A DNA stretch of 64,000 bases. Origin: Mycobacterium montefiorense. GTDB lineage: Bacteria; Actinomycetota; Actinomycetes; Mycobacteriales; Mycobacteriaceae. How positions within the stretch are numbered: the stretch's first letter is position 1; each line of letters starts with the position of its first letter. The notes beneath the pieces were generated by a model. The model was not told where the DNA came from and did no database searches. It saw only the letters and a program-made list of their open reading frames with translations. The stretch is from the NCBI RefSeq assembly GCF_003112775.1, contig NZ_BFCH01000001.1, positions 1-64,000 on the forward strand, written 5' to 3'. Of this stretch, positions 8,489 through 18,254 are shown in pieces. The translations under genes and the position numbers were made by a program.

Positions 8489-9424
8489 ATGAGTCGTGCA
8501 GATCACAGACCGGCTTCGGTACGCGAACAAGCGGAACGACATGCCGAACAGGCCCGGGCGACAATGGAGGAAAAGCGCAGCGATCAGCGCGGCGGAGTGA
8601 GCGGCTGGGTGGCGCAGCGAGCCGCTGAATGGGATCTGAGCGGCCAGGACGAGACCACCCTGCAACGGCAGAAGTTTGCCTGGAATCTGTTGGTCGACTA
8701 TTGGTTTCGGATGGAAATCGACGGCTGGGACCACGTTCCCGAGCCGCCGGCGCTGTTGGTCGGAATTCACTCTGGCGCCCCATTTGTCTGGGATGCCTGG
8801 ACCGTTGGCATCCAGTGGTGGCGACGATTCGGCCAAGAACGCCCACTGCATGGGACGGCTCACGACGCGCTGATGGCCATCCCGCTTATCGGGCGCTACT
8901 TCCGGTCGATGGGAGTGCTTCCGGCCGCCCCGGACGCCATTGCCACGGCGCTGGCCGAGGGGCGAGATGTCGCGCTATGGCCTGGCGGAGAAGTGGATTC
9001 GCTGCGCCCTTGGGTCGAGCGTGACCATGCCAACCTGGCGGGGCGCAAAGGCTTCGTGAAGATGGCGATTCGCGCTGGCGTGCCGATCGTGCCGATCGCG
9101 ACGGTCGGCGGCGCGGACGCCATGCCCGTGCTGATCCGCGGTGACCGCCTGTCGAAGGCGTTACAACTCGACCGGCTGCTGCGGCTCAAGGTATTTCCAC
9201 TGGCGGTCTCACTGCCGTGGGGCCTCGCACCCGCCGCACTTCCGCAGCTGCCGCTGCCGGCCAAAATCAGAACGCGATTCATGCCGGCGGTTGAGCTGGA
9301 CCACGATGCGGCGAGCGCTGAGGACGACGCCTACGTCGACAGCAAGTACCGAGAGGCCCAAAACGGCATTCAGCAGGGAATGGACGCGCTGGCACGCAAG
9401 CGTGCGCTGCCGCTATTCGCCTGA
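8489..9424 (+). CDS. LPLAT-family acyltransferase (PlsC-like)
   Basis: A protein of about 311 residues of the lysophospholipid acyltransferase superfamily, likely acylating a glycerolipid or related acceptor at the membrane. LLVGIHSGAPFVWD near 88-101 is the catalytic H-x(n)-D block. GTAHDAL and LIGRYFRSMGVLPA follow, then LWPGGEVDSLRPW as the substrate-binding PGG motif. APxxPIATVGG-type strand motifs come later. I prefer ATG at 8489 (MSRADHRPASV). In-frame TTG/GTG codons at 8438/8441 would add 16-17 residues. No neighbour hints at the acceptor, and the gene is absent from the corresponding M. tuberculosis locus. Confidence 0.8.
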   Translation: MSRADHRPASVREQAERHAEQARATMEEKRSDQRGGVSGWVAQRAAEWDLSGQDETTLQRQKFAWNLLVDYWFRMEIDGWDHVPEPPALLVGIHSGAPFVWDAWTVGIQWWRRFGQERPLHGTAHDALMAIPLIGRYFRSMGVLPAAPDAIATALAEGRDVALWPGGEVDSLRPWVERDHANLAGRKGFVKMAIRAGVPIVPIATVGGADAMPVLIRGDRLSKALQLDRLLRLKVFPLAVSLPWGLAPAALPQLPLPAKIRTRFMPAVELDHDAASAEDDAYVDSKYREAQNGIQQGMDALARKRALPLFA

Positions 9425-9462
9425 CACGCGAAAGTACTTGGAAAATAACCGCATACGCTGTG

Positions 9463-10197
9463 TCAGCGGTGAATGCCGTTGAGGTTGGGACTTGGCCCGG
9501 TGTCGTTGACGATCCACTGCGGGTGCGGTGGCGTCACCGCCATGTAGCCCACACCGCGGACCGTGTCGACCATCGATTCGTGTTCGCGTCCAAGCTTTGC
9601 GCGCAGCCGTCGCACGTGAACATCGACGGTGCGGACGCGTCCGTTGGAGTCGTATCCCCAGACCTCGTGCATCAGCCGGGTGCGGCTGAATGCCCGACCG
9701 GCATGTTGCACAAGGAAATTCAGCAGCTTGAACTCGGTGACGGTCAGGCGGAGATCCTTGCCGCACAGCGACCCGGCGAAACTTGCCGGGTGCAGAACGA
9801 GATCACCGAACTTCAGCGACCCGTCCACCGCGCTGCGGCGCCGCTTGATCGCCAGCCGCAGCCGCGCCTCCAACTCGTCCGCGCCGGTGGCGGGCAACAT
9901 CACATCGTCGATGCGCCAGTCGACGTCCACGGATGCGAAATGCGCGGGGGCAACGACGGCCACGACCGCGATGGCCGGTGTGTTGGCCGTCAGGCCGCGA
10001 CACACGTTGCGGGCTGCCGCCAGGTCGGTGCGCGCGTCGATGATTGCTACGTCAGCACTGTCATGATGTCCGTCAAGCTGGTCGCAGAGCGGGATGCGCC
10101 GGATCGTTTGCGTCAACGACTGCAGGGTCGGCAATGCCGATGCGAAATCATCGGCATTGGAAAGCAGTAGCACGTCCAACACATCTCCAAACCTCAT
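9463..10197 (-). CDS. GlnR-like orphan OmpR/PhoB-family transcriptional regulator
   Basis: A protein of about 244 residues similar to GlnR and to Rv2884. The N-terminal receiver-like domain (about 1-115) keeps IIDARTDL around the usual phospho-Asp. It lacks the conserved lysine of true receivers, having VDWRIDDVMLP there, as GlnR-type atypical regulators do. The C-terminal winged helix includes LTVTEFKLLNFLVQHAGRAFSR, LMHEVWGYD and RTVDVHVRRLRAKLG. No sensor kinase lies nearby. The start was placed at MRFGDVLDVLLLS. An upstream in-frame extension to 10278 is Arg-rich and unconvincing. Targets are unknown. Confidence 0.85.
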   Translation of the reverse strand: MRFGDVLDVLLLSNADDFASALPTLQSLTQTIRRIPLCDQLDGHHDSADVAIIDARTDLAAARNVCRGLTANTPAIAVVAVVAPAHFASVDVDWRIDDVMLPATGADELEARLRLAIKRRRSAVDGSLKFGDLVLHPASFAGSLCGKDLRLTVTEFKLLNFLVQHAGRAFSRTRLMHEVWGYDSNGRVRTVDVHVRRLRAKLGREHESMVDTVRGVGYMAVTPPHPQWIVNDTGPSPNLNGIHR

Positions 10198-10390
10198 CAG
10201 GGTCTGTCGCCGCCCCCGACCGCGCCGGCAACTCGCAGGAGATGCCGTCAGCGCAGCGCTGAGTACCCCATTGCGCACACAACTATGCCTTCTTTTTTGC
10301 TCGTGTTCGCGCGAATACCGGCTTAGACAGGCGATTCATAGGAATGGTTTTGCCTGGATGGAGCGGAGATCGGCTCCCGAAAAGTCGACG

Positions 10391-10420
10391 GGTCCGGCCC
10401 GTCAAAACGGGCCGGACCCA
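10391..10420 (-). terminator. Hairpin terminator after csbD-like gene
   Basis: A perfect 13-bp stem, with arms 10391-10403 and 10408-10420 and a CAAA loop, lies just downstream of the CsbD-like stop. On the minus strand a TTTT run follows a few bases later, which supports intrinsic termination. Confidence 0.75.
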
Positions 10421-10433
10421 TCCTCGAATCACG

Positions 10434-10679
10434 CTATTGGTTGGACTTCTGGCGCTCCTCGGCGACCTTCGCGGCGCCGCGCGCGGCGTCGGCTTCGGCT
10501 TCGGCTTCCTTTTTTGCCGCGTCGCGCTGGGCCTCCGCCTTGTCCTGCTGGGCCTGGCCCTCGCGGGTGAGGTCGTCGCGTCCGGCCAGAGCACCGGCGG
10601 CTTCCTTGACCTTCCCCTTGACGTCCTCGACGACGCCCTTGACGGCTTCCGCGGGTCCGGAGTTTTCGTGGTCGGCCAT
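10434..10679 (-). CDS. CsbD-like / Mbp1-like small stress protein
   Basis: An 81-residue, highly charged, largely helical protein. Residues 10-50 match the CsbD-type core (VKGVVEDVKGKVKEAAGALAG ending in DDLTREGQAQQDKAEAQ). The rest is an Ala/Lys/Glu repeat likely to form an amphipathic helix. Such proteins are induced by general stress, and their biochemical role is unknown. A good AGGAGGAATC ribosome-binding site precedes the ATG. The gene ends at a strong terminator, so it is separate from the GlnR-like gene downstream. Confidence 0.8.
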   Translation of the reverse strand: MADHENSGPAEAVKGVVEDVKGKVKEAAGALAGRDDLTREGQAQQDKAEAQRDAAKKEAEAEADAARGAAKVAEERQKSNQ

Positions 10680-11037
10680 GGGTGATTCCTCCTGTGGCGT
10701 ACGTGGGGGTGAGCGACTGACGCGCTCGTACGATCGGCTAAACGATCGATTCGGTCATACGGCATGTCCGGCCCTGCTTCTCAAAGCCGTGGTTTCCCCG
10801 CCGCGTAATGACGTGTTCCCGGGCCGCCGAGAGCTCAAACATCTGATGCCGGAGGCAAAGTCGTGAAAGCGACTCTTCCGAGCGTGACCTGCGCCGACAG
10901 GTGAAGGCAGCGACCCGGCTCGCGACCCGCACAGATAATGCACCCCGCTGGCGCCAGATTGTGCTGCGATGGGGCAGGATATGAACGGCCGTTCCGGGTG
11001 GGGTCGCCTGGGATGGCACTGTCATGCGAGGAGTCTG
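10680..11037. other. Divergent intergenic region csbD-like / pyrH
   Basis: These 358 bases contain no credible gene. A direct ACGATCG repeat occurs near 10730-10750. GATAAT at 10934-10939 is a plausible -10 for pyrH, without a clear -35. No SigF-type GGGTA -10 was found for the stress-type gene. An in-frame extension of pyrH to 10969 exists but does not resemble the conserved N-terminus. Confidence 0.4.
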
Positions 11038-11817
11038 ATGACGCAGCCTGAGCCTACGAGCGCTAACGGCGTTCCGGCATCCGCAGCCGACCACGAAGAC
11101 CCGCCGAACCCGGCTAAGTATTCGAGAGTGTTGCTCAAGCTTGGCGGCGAAATGTTCGGCGGCGGCCAGGTCGGACTGGATCCCGATGTCGTGGCGCAGG
11201 TGGCCCGACAGATCGCCGAGGTGGTCCGCGACGGTGTGCAAGTCGCCGTCGTGATCGGCGGTGGCAACTTCTTCCGGGGCGCTCAACTTCAGCAGCGCGG
11301 CATGGAGCGCACCCGTTCGGACTACATGGGCATGCTCGGCACCGTGATGAACAGTCTTGCGCTGCAGGATTTTCTGGAGAAGGAAGGCATCGCCACCCGC
11401 GTCCAGACCGCCATCACGATGGGCCAGGTGGCCGAGCCCTACATCCCGTTGCGGGCGGTCCGGCACCTGGAGAAGGGCCGCGTCGTCATCTTCGGGGCCG
11501 GCATGGGGCTGCCGTATTTCTCCACCGACACGACGGCCGCGCAGCGCGCCCTGGAGATCGGCGCGGACGTGGTGCTGATGGCCAAGGCCGTCGACGGTGT
11601 GTTCACCGCCGACCCGCGGCAGGATCCCAACGCCGAGTTGCTCGCCGTGATCAGTCATCGAGAAGTCATCGACCGAGGGTTGCGGGTGGCCGATGCGACG
11701 GCGTTCAGCCTGTGTATGGACAATGGCATGCCGATCTTGGTGTTCAACCTGCTGACTAACGGCAATATCGCTCGGGCGGTCGCTGGTGAGAAGATCGGAA
11801 CGCTAGTTACCACTTGA
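11038..11817 (+). CDS. pyrH: Uridylate kinase
   Basis: A 259-residue UMP kinase of the amino-acid-kinase fold that converts UMP to [14 protein letters not shown] forms the phosphate loop. [31 protein letters not shown] and the [15 protein letters not shown] block are diagnostic. The start ATG at 11038 has AGGAG four bases upstream. The variable N-terminal 25 residues are typical of mycobacterial PyrH. It begins the pyrH-frr-cdsA-rlmN run. Confidence 0.96.
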   Translation: MTQPEPTSANGVPASAADHEDPPNPAKYSRVLLKLGGEMFGGGQVGLDPDVVAQVARQIAEVVRDGVQVAVVIGGGNFFRGAQLQQRGMERTRSDYMGMLGTVMNSLALQDFLEKEGIATRVQTAITMGQVAEPYIPLRAVRHLEKGRVVIFGAGMGLPYFSTDTTAAQRALEIGADVVLMAKAVDGVFTADPRQDPNAELLAVISHREVIDRGLRVADATAFSLCMDNGMPILVFNLLTNGNIARAVAGEKIGTLVTT

Positions 11818-11881
11818 GGGGAAGACGCGATGATCCGCGCTTGCGACGATGCACGATGCAGGACCAGGAGGAGCGGCGCAC

Positions 11882-12439
11882 ATGATCGATGAGGCTCTCT
11901 TCGACGCCGAAGAGAAAATGGAGAAAGCAGTGTCGGTGGCGCGGGACGACATGTCGAGCATCCGGACCGGCCGCGCCAATCCGGGCATGTTCAACCGGAT
12001 CGTCATCGACTACTACGGCACGAACACCCCGATCACCCAGCTGGCCAGCATCAACGTCCCCGAGGCGCGGCTGGTCGTGATCAAGCCGTACGAGGCCAGC
12101 CAGCTGCAGGCCATCGAGACGGCGATCCGCAACTCCGACCTCGGCGTAAATCCTGGCAACGACGGCACCCTGATTCGGGTGGCGGTGCCGCAGCTGACCG
12201 AGGAACGCCGCCGCGAGCTGGTCAAACAGGCCAAGGGCAAGGGCGAGGACGCCAAGGTCTCGGTGCGCAACATCCGTCGCAAAGCGATGGAAGAGCTGCA
12301 CCGGATCCGCAAGGACGGCGAAGCCGGCGAAGATGAGGTCGGCCGCGCGGAGAAGGACCTGGACAAGACGACTCAGCAGTACGTCACCCAGATCGAAGAG
12401 CTGGTCAAGCACAAAGAAGGCGAGCTGCTGGAGGTCTAG
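11882..12439 (+). CDS. frr: Ribosome recycling factor
   Basis: A 185-residue RRF that splits post-termination ribosomes together with [16 protein letters not shown], the LNxPPLT-equivalent [19 protein letters not shown], and [16 protein letters not shown] are diagnostic. The ATG at 11882 follows AGGAGGAGCGGCGCA, a 15-base leader also found before the GNAT gene at 39162. A tandem 7-mer, CGATGCA twice, sits at 11847-11860. The 64-base gap to pyrH is compatible with one transcript. Confidence 0.97.
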   Translation: MIDEALFDAEEKMEKAVSVARDDMSSIRTGRANPGMFNRIVIDYYGTNTPITQLASINVPEARLVVIKPYEASQLQAIETAIRNSDLGVNPGNDGTLIRVAVPQLTEERRRELVKQAKGKGEDAKVSVRNIRRKAMEELHRIRKDGEAGEDEVGRAEKDLDKTTQQYVTQIEELVKHKEGELLEV

Positions 12440-12461
12440 CGGCCGCTCAGCAACCAACTCC

Positions 12462-13394
12462 GTGGCAACCTCCGATGCTGGCGCAGGCACCCCGTCCGAC
12501 GCGCGGGCGTCCAGCGAACCGACGCCGGGGCCGACCCGCAAGACGTCCCGGGCGGGGCGAGACCTGCCCGCCGCATTCGCGGTTGGGCTGTTCACCGGGG
12601 GACTTGTCGTTGTCACGCTGATGTTCGCGCCGCGCTACTGGGTGGTCCTGTGCGCTGGGGCGATCTTGATCGCCAGCCATGAGGTGGTGCGGCGGCTGCG
12701 CGAGGCAGGCTACGTCATCCCGGTGGTCCCGCTGCTGGTCGGCGGCCAGGTCACGGTCTGGCTGACCTGGCCATACGGTGCTCGCGGGGCGTTGGCCGGT
12801 TTCGGCGCCACGGTGGTGGTCTGCATGTTTTGGCGGCTGTTCATGCACGACGAAAGTAGGCACCACGATCCGGCCGCCGGCCCGCCACCCCCGTCGAACT
12901 ACCTGCGCGACGCGTCGGCCACCATATTCCTGACCGCATGGGTTCCGCTGTTCGCCTCCTTCAACGCGCTGCTGGTCTATCACCCGTCCGAGGGCGCGGC
13001 GCGGGTGTTCTGCCTGATGATGACGGTCGTCGCCTCCGACGTGGGTGGTTACGCATTCGGCGTGCTGTTCGGCAAGCATCCACTGGTTCCGACGATCAGC
13101 CCGAAGAAGTCGTGGGAGGGACTTGGCGGTTCGCTGGTCTGCGGCATCACCGCGGCGTTTCTGATCGCGACTTTTCTGGTGTGCCGACCGCCGTGGGAGG
13201 GTGTGGTGCTGGGCTTCGTGTTGGTGCTGACCTGCGCGCTTGGCGATCTGGTGGAATCTCAGGTCAAGCGCGACCTCGGCATCAAGGACATGGGCCGACT
13301 GCTTCCCGGGCACGGCGGCCTGATGGACCGCCTCGACGGTGTGCTTCCGTCGGCGGTCGCGGCCTGGACGCTGTTCACCTTGCTGCCCGCCTGA
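12462..13394 (+). CDS. cdsA: Phosphatidate cytidylyltransferase
   Basis: A 310-residue integral membrane CDP-diacylglycerol synthase that makes CDP-DAG from phosphatidate and CTP for phospholipid synthesis. Several hydrophobic helices span residues 35-300. The family signature S-x-x-K-R-x4-K-D...HGG-x-x-DR is seen as [14 protein letters not shown] followed by [22 protein letters not shown] is also conserved. The start is taken as GTG at 12462. An open frame upstream overlaps frr and is a shadow. The cytosolic N-terminal 30 residues are variable. Confidence 0.94.
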   Translation: MATSDAGAGTPSDARASSEPTPGPTRKTSRAGRDLPAAFAVGLFTGGLVVVTLMFAPRYWVVLCAGAILIASHEVVRRLREAGYVIPVVPLLVGGQVTVWLTWPYGARGALAGFGATVVVCMFWRLFMHDESRHHDPAAGPPPPSNYLRDASATIFLTAWVPLFASFNALLVYHPSEGAARVFCLMMTVVASDVGGYAFGVLFGKHPLVPTISPKKSWEGLGGSLVCGITAAFLIATFLVCRPPWEGVVLGFVLVLTCALGDLVESQVKRDLGIKDMGRLLPGHGGLMDRLDGVLPSAVAAWTLFTLLPA

Positions 13395-13416
13395 GAAGGC
13401 CGATACTGGTCACGTC

Positions 13417-14511
13417 ATGGTTCAAGAATTGGTGTTCGACGCCCCGCGCCGCGGCCTGCCGCCGCGGCACCTTGCCGACCTCGATGCGAGTGGGCGAGCC
13501 TCGGCCGTCGCGGAGCTGGGCTTGCCGGCGTTTCGGGCCAAGCAGCTCGCTCACCAGTACTACGGCCGGCTGATCGCGGATCCGCGGCAGATGACCGACC
13601 TGCCGGCGGCCGTACGCGACGTGATCGCCGAGACCATGTTCCCGAACCTGATCGGCGTCGCCACCGAAATCACCTGCGACGCGGGCCAGACACGAAAGAC
13701 GTTGTGGCGGGCCATCGATGGCACCACCTTCGAATCGGTGATGATGCGCTACCCGCAGCGAAACACCGTGTGCATCTCGTCGCAGGCCGGCTGCGGCATG
13801 GCCTGCCCGTTTTGTGCCACCGGCCAAGGCGGACTGACGCGCAACCTGTCGACCGCCGAGATCCTGGAACAGGTGCGCGCCTGCGCGGTGGCGCTGCGCG
13901 ACGACTTCGGTGACCGGCTGTCGAACGTGGTCTTCATGGGCATGGGGGAGCCGCTGGCCAATTACGCCAGGGTGCTGGCCGCGGTGCGGCGCATCACGGA
14001 GGCGCCGCCGCACGGGTTCGGCATCTCGGCCCGCTCGGTGACGGTGTCGACCGTCGGCCTGGCCCCGGCGATCCGCAAGCTCGCCGACGAACGGCTGGGG
14101 GTCACGCTGGCGTTGTCGCTGCACGCGCCGGACGACGAGCTGCGCGACACGCTGGTTCCGGTCAACAACCGGTGGAAGATCAGCGAGGCGCTTGACGCCG
14201 CGCGGTACTACGGCGACGTGACCGGACGGCGGGTGTCGATCGAGTACGCGTTGATTCGCGACGTCAACGACCAAGCCTGGCGGGCCGACCTGCTCGGCAA
14301 GCGCCTGCACGGGGCGCTGGGGCCGCTGGCGCACGTGAACCTGATTCCGCTCAACCCGACGCCGGGCAGTGACTGGGATGCCAGCCCCAAGAATGTGGAG
14401 CGCGAGTTCGTCCGGCGGGTCCGGGCACAGGGCGTCTCGTGCACGGTGCGCGACACCCGGGGCCGCGAGATCAGCGCCGCGTGCGGACAGCTGGCCGCCG
14501 AAGGCGGGTAG
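13417..14511 (+). CDS. rlmN: Dual-specificity 23S rRNA/tRNA m2A methyltransferase RlmN
   Basis: A 364-residue radical-SAM enzyme methylating C2 of A2503 in 23S rRNA and A37 in some tRNAs. The CGMACPFC sequence is the CxxxCxxC cluster motif (near 126-133). [13 protein letters not shown] and [17 protein letters not shown] are family hallmarks. The second catalytic cysteine lies in the C-terminal [10 protein letters not shown] segment. The ATG at 13417 gives [13 protein letters not shown], 22 bases after cdsA, so these are probably one operon. Confidence 0.95.
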   Translation: MVQELVFDAPRRGLPPRHLADLDASGRASAVAELGLPAFRAKQLAHQYYGRLIADPRQMTDLPAAVRDVIAETMFPNLIGVATEITCDAGQTRKTLWRAIDGTTFESVMMRYPQRNTVCISSQAGCGMACPFCATGQGGLTRNLSTAEILEQVRACAVALRDDFGDRLSNVVFMGMGEPLANYARVLAAVRRITEAPPHGFGISARSVTVSTVGLAPAIRKLADERLGVTLALSLHAPDDELRDTLVPVNNRWKISEALDAARYYGDVTGRRVSIEYALIRDVNDQAWRADLLGKRLHGALGPLAHVNLIPLNPTPGSDWDASPKNVEREFVRRVRAQGVSCTVRDTRGREISAACGQLAAEGG

Positions 14512-14579
14512 CTACAGCGCTGAACCGGTCGGCCGGCTACGCCGTGTTGTGAGGTAGCAGTCCAGCAAAGGGGGATGGC

Positions 14580-15092
14580 ATGACCATTCGCAAGGTAGCG
14601 CACGTCAAGATGTTTGCCGCGGCTTTGGTGACGAGCCTTGTCGCGGCTGTCCTGATATCGGCCGCCGCGCCGCGCGCGCTGGCCGCCGACGACCGGCTGC
14701 AGTTCACCGGGACCACGCTGAGCGGCGCGCCGTTCAACGGGGCCAGCCTGCAAGGAAAGCCCGCGGTGCTGTGGTTCTGGGCGCCGTTCTGCCCGTTCTG
14801 CAACGCCGAAGCTCCCGGCGTCAGCCAGGTAGCGGCCGCCAATCCCGGCGTCACGTTCGTCGGCATCGCCGGGCATTCTGATGTCGGCGCCGAACAGAAC
14901 TTCGTCTCCAAGTACAACCTGACCTTCACCAACCTCAACGACGCCGACGGCTCGCTTTGGGCCCGCTACAACGTGCCGTGGCAGCCGGCGTACGTGTTCT
15001 ACCGGGCGGACGGCAGCTCGACGTTCGTCAACAACCCGACCTCGGCCATGTCCCAGCAAGAGCTGGCCGGGCGGGTGGCCGCGCTGAAGTGA
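14580..15092 (+). CDS. mpt53: Secreted thioredoxin-fold protein MPT53 (DsbE/DsbF-like)
   Basis: A 170-residue exported disulfide oxidoreductase. The signal peptide runs to about Ala36 (PRALAADD). The thioredoxin fold has active site WAPFCPFC with Cys71 and Cys74, and the cis-Pro loop in PWQPAYVF. The M. tuberculosis orthologue Rv2878c oxidises secreted proteins. Its stop overlaps the GTG start of the CcdA-like gene, implying translational coupling and a redox relay between the two proteins. Confidence 0.93.
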   Translation: MTIRKVAHVKMFAAALVTSLVAAVLISAAAPRALAADDRLQFTGTTLSGAPFNGASLQGKPAVLWFWAPFCPFCNAEAPGVSQVAAANPGVTFVGIAGHSDVGAEQNFVSKYNLTFTNLNDADGSLWARYNVPWQPAYVFYRADGSSTFVNNPTSAMSQQELAGRVAALK

Positions 15093-15949
15093 ACCAAGGC
15101 CTAATCGGTCTGGCGTTCGCCGCCGGGTTGGTGGCCGCGGTGAACCCGTGCGGGTTTGCGATGCTGCCCGCCTACCTGCTGCTGGTGGTCCGCGGGCAGC
15201 GCAACAGCGAACGCGTCAGTCCGCTTGCCGGCCTGCTGCGTGCACTGAGCGCAACCGCGGGGATGGCGCTCGGTTTTCTGACGGTGTTCGGTTTGTTCGG
15301 CGCGCTGACCATCTCGGCGGCCACGACGGTGCAGCGTTACCTGCCGTACGCGACCGTTGCAATCGGCATTGTGCTTGTCGTGCTTGGGATCTGGCTGCTG
15401 TCGGGTCGGGAGTTGACCGCGCTGACGCCCCGGCAGCTGGGGCCGCGGTGGGCTCCAAAGCAGCAGGGATCGCGCCTGGTAGGCATGTACGGCTACGGCA
15501 TCAGCTACGCGATCGCGTCGCTGTCCTGCACGATCGGGCCGTTCCTGGCGGTCACCGCCGCCGGTTTGCGGAGCGGGTCGGTTGTCACCGGGGTGTCCAT
15601 CTATCTGGCTTACGTCGCCGGCCTGACTCTGGTGGTCGGCGCGCTTGCCGTCGCCGCCGCGACCGCCAGCTCGGCCCTGGCCGATCGGCTGCGGCGGGTC
15701 CTGCCGTTCGTCAATCGGATTGGCGGGGTACTGCTGGTAGTGGTGGGGCTCTACGTCGGCTATTACGGCCTCTACGAGTTGCGGCTGCTCAACACCGCGG
15801 CGGATCCCCGGGATGCGGTGATAACCGCGGCGGGCCGGTTACAGGGCGTGCTGGCCGGCTGGGTGCACCAGCATGGCGTCTGGCCGTGGATCGTGGTGCT
15901 GCTGGCCGCCGCGCTGGTGAGTGCGTGGCGGCGACGGGCGCGGCGTTGA
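15089..15949 (+). CDS. CcdA/DsbD-like transmembrane thiol-electron transporter
   Basis: A 286-residue membrane protein with six or more hydrophobic helices, orthologous to Rv2877c. The first membrane segment carries AAVNPCGFAMLPAYLLL and a later one LSCTIGPFLAV. Together these are the paired cysteines that pass electrons from cytoplasmic thioredoxin across the membrane. The GTG start at 15089 overlaps the mpt53 stop by four bases. Its likely partner is MPT53. A similar domain occurs in DipZ nearby. Confidence 0.9.
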   Translation: MNQGLIGLAFAAGLVAAVNPCGFAMLPAYLLLVVRGQRNSERVSPLAGLLRALSATAGMALGFLTVFGLFGALTISAATTVQRYLPYATVAIGIVLVVLGIWLLSGRELTALTPRQLGPRWAPKQQGSRLVGMYGYGISYAIASLSCTIGPFLAVTAAGLRSGSVVTGVSIYLAYVAGLTLVVGALAVAAATASSALADRLRRVLPFVNRIGGVLLVVVGLYVGYYGLYELRLLNTAADPRDAVITAAGRLQGVLAGWVHQHGVWPWIVVLLAAALVSAWRRRARR

Positions 15950-15953
15950 CGGG

Positions 15954-16208
15954 CTAGCGGATCCAGCCGCGCCGGCGGCCCCACATGTCGCGGATCAGGA
16001 TGACGAGTGCGAGGACGGCGAACCCGATCAGGAAGTTGTCCTCGACGTGGCCGACGTGATTGCCGCGCAGCATCGCCAGCAGGAAGATGACGCCGAAGAT
16101 GCCGACGCCGTGCCAGGTGCGGGTGTTGACCTTGCTCCACCCCCACGCGGCGGATGGCACCTCGGCCGGGTCGACGCCGTTGTAGTGCTCCACCTCGGTA
16201 CTGGCCAC
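15954..16208 (-). CDS. Small two-helix membrane protein (Rv2876-like)
   Basis: An 84-residue protein with two hydrophobic helices (about 38-52 and 60-76) and a basic C-terminus, RRRGWIR. The start is GTG at 16208, with GAAGGGA six bases upstream. An in-frame ATG at 16256 would add 16 residues. It matches Rv2876 by position beside the ccdA-like gene. The function is unknown. The genes are convergent, with four bases between the two stops. Confidence 0.75.
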   Translation of the reverse strand: MASTEVEHYNGVDPAEVPSAAWGWSKVNTRTWHGVGIFGVIFLLAMLRGNHVGHVEDNFLIGFAVLALVILIRDMWGRRRGWIR

Positions 16209-16389
16209 GGCGATTCCCTTCGGATCGGATCGTCTTCTGATCACAGATTCTGGCATACGCCGATTTGCCTGCGCGCGGTCTGACTCGCTAACGCCAGCTC
16301 TCACCGTGTGAAGTGGGCTGGCGCCGAGGTTCACGATCATGCGAGACGTCCGGGTTGCGGATTGCTCACGATCGGGATTGATGGCGTAT

Positions 16390-18129
16390 TCAGCCGTAGG
16401 TGAACGAAAACACCTGCAGTCCTCTGCTGGGCCGCACCTCCAGCGTCGCGGGCGCCACTTGATCGCCCGCGACTAGCTGGTGTGAGGTCGGCGGCCCGCT
16501 GATCGGCAGTGTGGCGGCCTTTCCGTCCCGCAGCACCGTGAGGGTCCCGGTTCCTCCGGCAACGACGTAGACGTTTTTCGCGTGATAGTTCAGTGTGATG
16601 GCAGAGTCGTCGCCGGCGGCTGTAGCGCCCTGATAATCGAGCGCCCACGGGCCGCGTAACGCGAACTTGTCGGCCGCCAGAGCGGGTGGGTAGTCGAACG
16701 TCGCGGAGCCTTCGTCGTAGGCGCCACCACCGCCGTAGTTGACGACCTTGCCGACGCCGAAGTACGTCTCGGGCGTGAGCTGGGCCTGCGGGGTCTTGTC
16801 GGTGGCGTCCACCGCTGGGGGCAGGCCGACGTCGGGTGTGGCGGCGGTGAGCAACTGCCGGATCAGTTCCTCGGTGCTGTTGTAGTCGCCCTCTCCGAAT
16901 TTGATGTGGCGCACGGTGCCGGACGCATCGATCAGATACTCGGCCGGCCAGTAGCGGTTGCGGTAGTTCGTCCAGGTGGAGAAGCCGTTATCCAAGGCAA
17001 TCGGATACGTGATGCCCAGATCGGCTGCGCCTTTGGCGACGTTGTCCGTTACTTTTTCGAACGCATACTCGGGCGTGTGCACGCCAATGACCACCAAGCC
17101 GCTATCCCGGTAGGCCCGGTACCAGCCGACGACATGCGGGATGGCGCGTTGGCAGTTGATGCACGAATACACCCAGAAGTCGATCAGAACAACTTTGCCG
17201 TGCAACGCATTCAGGGTGATCGGCTGATCTCCGGGAGTGTTCAGCCACGCCACGATCCCCTTGAGATCTGGTGCAGGTCCACAGTTTTCGAGCTCTGAAG
17301 CCCCGTTGCTGCAGTTCGAAAGCTGCGCGTTCTGCTCGTTGACGATGCCGCCGAGGTTCAGTTTTTCACGTATCGTGTCAGAGCCGCCGACCTTCTGTTG
17401 CAGGCCTGCCGTGTAGTCGGGAATCACGCGTTGCAGCGCCGCGGGCAAATCGAACACCAATGCCACTGCGAGCAAGATCGTCACCACTCCCGCGGTGATC
17501 CGGATCGCGCGCTGACGCCGCCGAAAAGCTTGAACTCGCTTAGTCACCCGTCGGCCCGCCAACGCGAAGAACAGCAGCGGCAAGGCGGCGCCGAGCGCGA
17601 ACGCACCGGTGAGAACGATCGTTCCGGCACCGATAGTTGCGGTGGCGCCGGCCACCACAATCGTGGCGAGAACCGGGCCCGCGCAGGGCACATACAAGAC
17701 GCCCAATGCCAGACCAAGCCCAAAGCCGTTGCTGCCTAGATTGATTCGCTTCTGCGGAAGGCGGGAGAAGGGCCGCTCCAGGAGTTGTTCAAACCGCGGG
17801 AAGATGAGTCCGATACCGATCGCCAGCAGGGCGACCAACCCGGCCCAGCGAATCGAATCCTGCGGCAGATGCAGCATCGACAGCAAAGCCGAGCCCGCCA
17901 TGGTGACCACGCCGAAGCTCAGCACTAGACCGCCGATTACCCAGTAGGGCCGCAGGCTTGCCGATTGCGCGTGTTTCGTTGGGACCGCGGCGGTGCCTTC
18001 GACGTCGGGCGGCGGCTTCGCCTCGGTCTGCGCGCCCGACATGAAAATCACGGGCAGTACGGGCAGGATGCAGGGCGATATTCCGGTGATCAGGCCTCCG
18101 AGGAAGCCGACCAATGCAAGAGTCAGCAT
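16390..18129 (-). CDS. dipZ: DipZ: CcdA-like membrane domain fused to thioredoxin-like and CBM-like domains
   Basis: A 579-residue envelope redox protein. Residues 1-240 form the DsbD/CcdA membrane domain with [14 protein letters not shown] and a second Cys in [11 protein letters not shown]. Residues about 290-440 are a TlpA-like thioredoxin domain with [11 protein letters not shown] as the CxxC site. The C-terminal 130 residues are a beta-rich domain of carbohydrate-binding-module type. It corresponds to Rv2874. It lies downstream of the mpt83-like gene on the same strand, but a strong hairpin separates them. The ribosome-binding site is weak. Confidence 0.92.
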   Translation of the reverse strand: MLTLALVGFLGGLITGISPCILPVLPVIFMSGAQTEAKPPPDVEGTAAVPTKHAQSASLRPYWVIGGLVLSFGVVTMAGSALLSMLHLPQDSIRWAGLVALLAIGIGLIFPRFEQLLERPFSRLPQKRINLGSNGFGLGLALGVLYVPCAGPVLATIVVAGATATIGAGTIVLTGAFALGAALPLLFFALAGRRVTKRVQAFRRRQRAIRITAGVVTILLAVALVFDLPAALQRVIPDYTAGLQQKVGGSDTIREKLNLGGIVNEQNAQLSNCSNGASELENCGPAPDLKGIVAWLNTPGDQPITLNALHGKVVLIDFWVYSCINCQRAIPHVVGWYRAYRDSGLVVIGVHTPEYAFEKVTDNVAKGAADLGITYPIALDNGFSTWTNYRNRYWPAEYLIDASGTVRHIKFGEGDYNSTEELIRQLLTAATPDVGLPPAVDATDKTPQAQLTPETYFGVGKVVNYGGGGAYDEGSATFDYPPALAADKFALRGPWALDYQGATAAGDDSAITLNYHAKNVYVVAGGTGTLTVLRDGKAATLPISGPPTSHQLVAGDQVAPATLEVRPSRGLQVFSFTYG

Positions 18130-18203
18130 AACTTGCTATTCGTTGTCGCTGATGCCACGGATTGGTCAGGAAGTCAACAAGTTTCGCGATACTGCACACA
18201 GAA

Positions 18204-18240
18204 ATGGCGAGGTACCCGGGACGCCGGGTTGCCTCGCCAT
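18204..18240 (-). terminator. Hairpin between mpt83-like gene and dipZ
   Basis: A long stem-loop pairs 18204-18212 with 18232-18240 (ATGGCGAGG/CCTCGCCAT). A second inner stem pairs 18214-18219 with 18224-18229 around GACG. It lies 14 bases after the mpt83-like stop. It could end or attenuate transcription before dipZ. Confidence 0.65.
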
Positions 18241-18254
18241 GACTGTGGCGACCG

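Noticed and set aside
10969-11037. N-terminal extension of PyrH
   Set aside because: The frame is open, but the start at 11038 has a good AGGAG site and gives the usual mycobacterial length. The extension is Trp/Gly/Arg-rich with no homology.
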